From an uncultured Rikenella sp. (GTDB lineage Bacteria; Bacteroidota; Bacteroidia; Bacteroidales; Rikenellaceae), in the NCBI GenBank assembly GCA_910577885.1, contig CAJTNK010000120.1, positions 1 to 5,277 on the forward strand: a DNA stretch of 5,277 nucleotides, read 5' to 3'. The notes beneath the pieces are model-generated. The model had not been told where the DNA came from. It saw nothing but the letters and a program-made list of their open reading frames with translations, and made no database searches. A program made the position numbers and the translations under genes. Every line of letters starts with the position of its first letter. Within the stretch, counting starts at the first letter, position 1. Below, one piece after another: positions 5,120 to 5,277 of the stretch.

Positions 5120-5277
5120 CCTTGCTTGTTAATCGTTCGGTTAATTCTCAGCCTAACCGTATGGAACAGTTCTTTTTTAACTTCGCTTCGTTCGTTTTAC
5201 TTTCGGCAATTGGCAAACCGTATTTGGCTACTGTACGGAACTGTTCTTTTTGTGAACAAAAAGAACCAAAAAAACTT
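5120..5277 (-). repeat. AT-rich, repeat-laden region upstream of pduO
   Basis: This stretch contrasts with the GC-rich genes. A 19-nt sequence at 5159-5177 (GTATGGAACAGTTCTTTTT) recurs at 5233-5251 with two mismatches, 74 bp apart, and each copy contains a small palindrome (GAAC-N-GTTC). On the minus strand one frame is open from base 5276 to a TGA at 5148-5150. It gives 42 hydrophilic residues with no recognised family or in-window start. That frame could be the end of an unseen upstream gene, part of a dispersed repeat, or chance. A TACGGTTTG at 5222-5214 on the minus strand resembles a -7 box with one extra base, a weak promoter candidate for pduO. Confidence 0.5.
5243..5266. repeat. Perfect 10-bp palindrome at the window end
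   Basis: GTTCTTTTTG (5243-5252) is the exact reverse complement of CAAAAAGAAC (5257-5266), separated by TGAA. The left arm lies in the second copy of the 19-nt direct repeat. It could be a hairpin terminator of a gene beyond the window, since a seven-A run (5268-5274) follows on the + strand, read as T on the minus strand just upstream of the stem. It could instead be a protein-binding palindrome or part of a dispersed intergenic repeat. Confidence 0.6.

Noticed and set aside
5128..5145. GTTAAT direct repeat (5128-5133 and 5140-5145) as an operator upstream of pduO
   Set aside because: Two short AT-rich hexamers 12 bp apart are easily expected by chance and match no operator that I recognise.
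5120..5277. Cobalamin riboswitch upstream of pduO
   Set aside because: No B12-box-like conserved core was found on the minus strand, and the region is too AT-rich and short of the expected helices.

Overview
The window looks like a chromosomal housekeeping stretch from a GC-rich member of the Bacteroidales, most likely Alistipes or another Rikenellaceae genus. The evidence is a small DUF2795 protein of the type conserved across Bacteroidetes, a NusB more than twice the usual length with the conserved domain at its C-terminus, a CGCT-type DUF1573 lipoprotein between nusB and yajC, a TAnnTTTG-type -7 promoter element, and A-rich leaders in place of strong Shine-Dalgarno sites. The genus is inferred; the phylum is better supported.

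Layout. Bases 2-220 hold the 3' end of a FISUMP-type secreted or surface protein whose 5' part lies outside the window. A near-identical second copy of its last 26 bases follows 48 bp downstream. gpmI (glycolytic cofactor-independent phosphoglycerate mutase) occupies 347-1864 and has every catalytic and metal-binding residue expected. A 275-bp gap follows, with a potential multi-branched folded element at 1873-2021 and then a -7 promoter element. Next, on the same strand, come the DUF2795 gene (2140-2361), nusB (2446-3456), a DUF1573 lipoprotein overlapping the nusB end (3443-3949), and yajC (4080-4406). Two successive hairpins with T-runs after yajC close the unit. On the opposite strand, converging on yajC, lies a PduO-type cobalamin adenosyltransferase gene (4556-5119). 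Its upstream region, to the window end, is AT-rich and full of short repeats and palindromes.

How the genes fit together. nusB (rRNA antitermination), the DUF1573 lipoprotein (envelope) and yajC (Sec accessory) form a likely growth-linked cluster. gpmI and pduO appear to be independent units. No mobile element, CRISPR array, tRNA, rRNA, toxin-antitoxin or defence system was recognised. The annotated genes are ordinary, and the best leads are non-coding: the folded intergenic element at 1873-2021, the duplicated 3' end at 197-270, and the repeat-rich region at 5148-5277.
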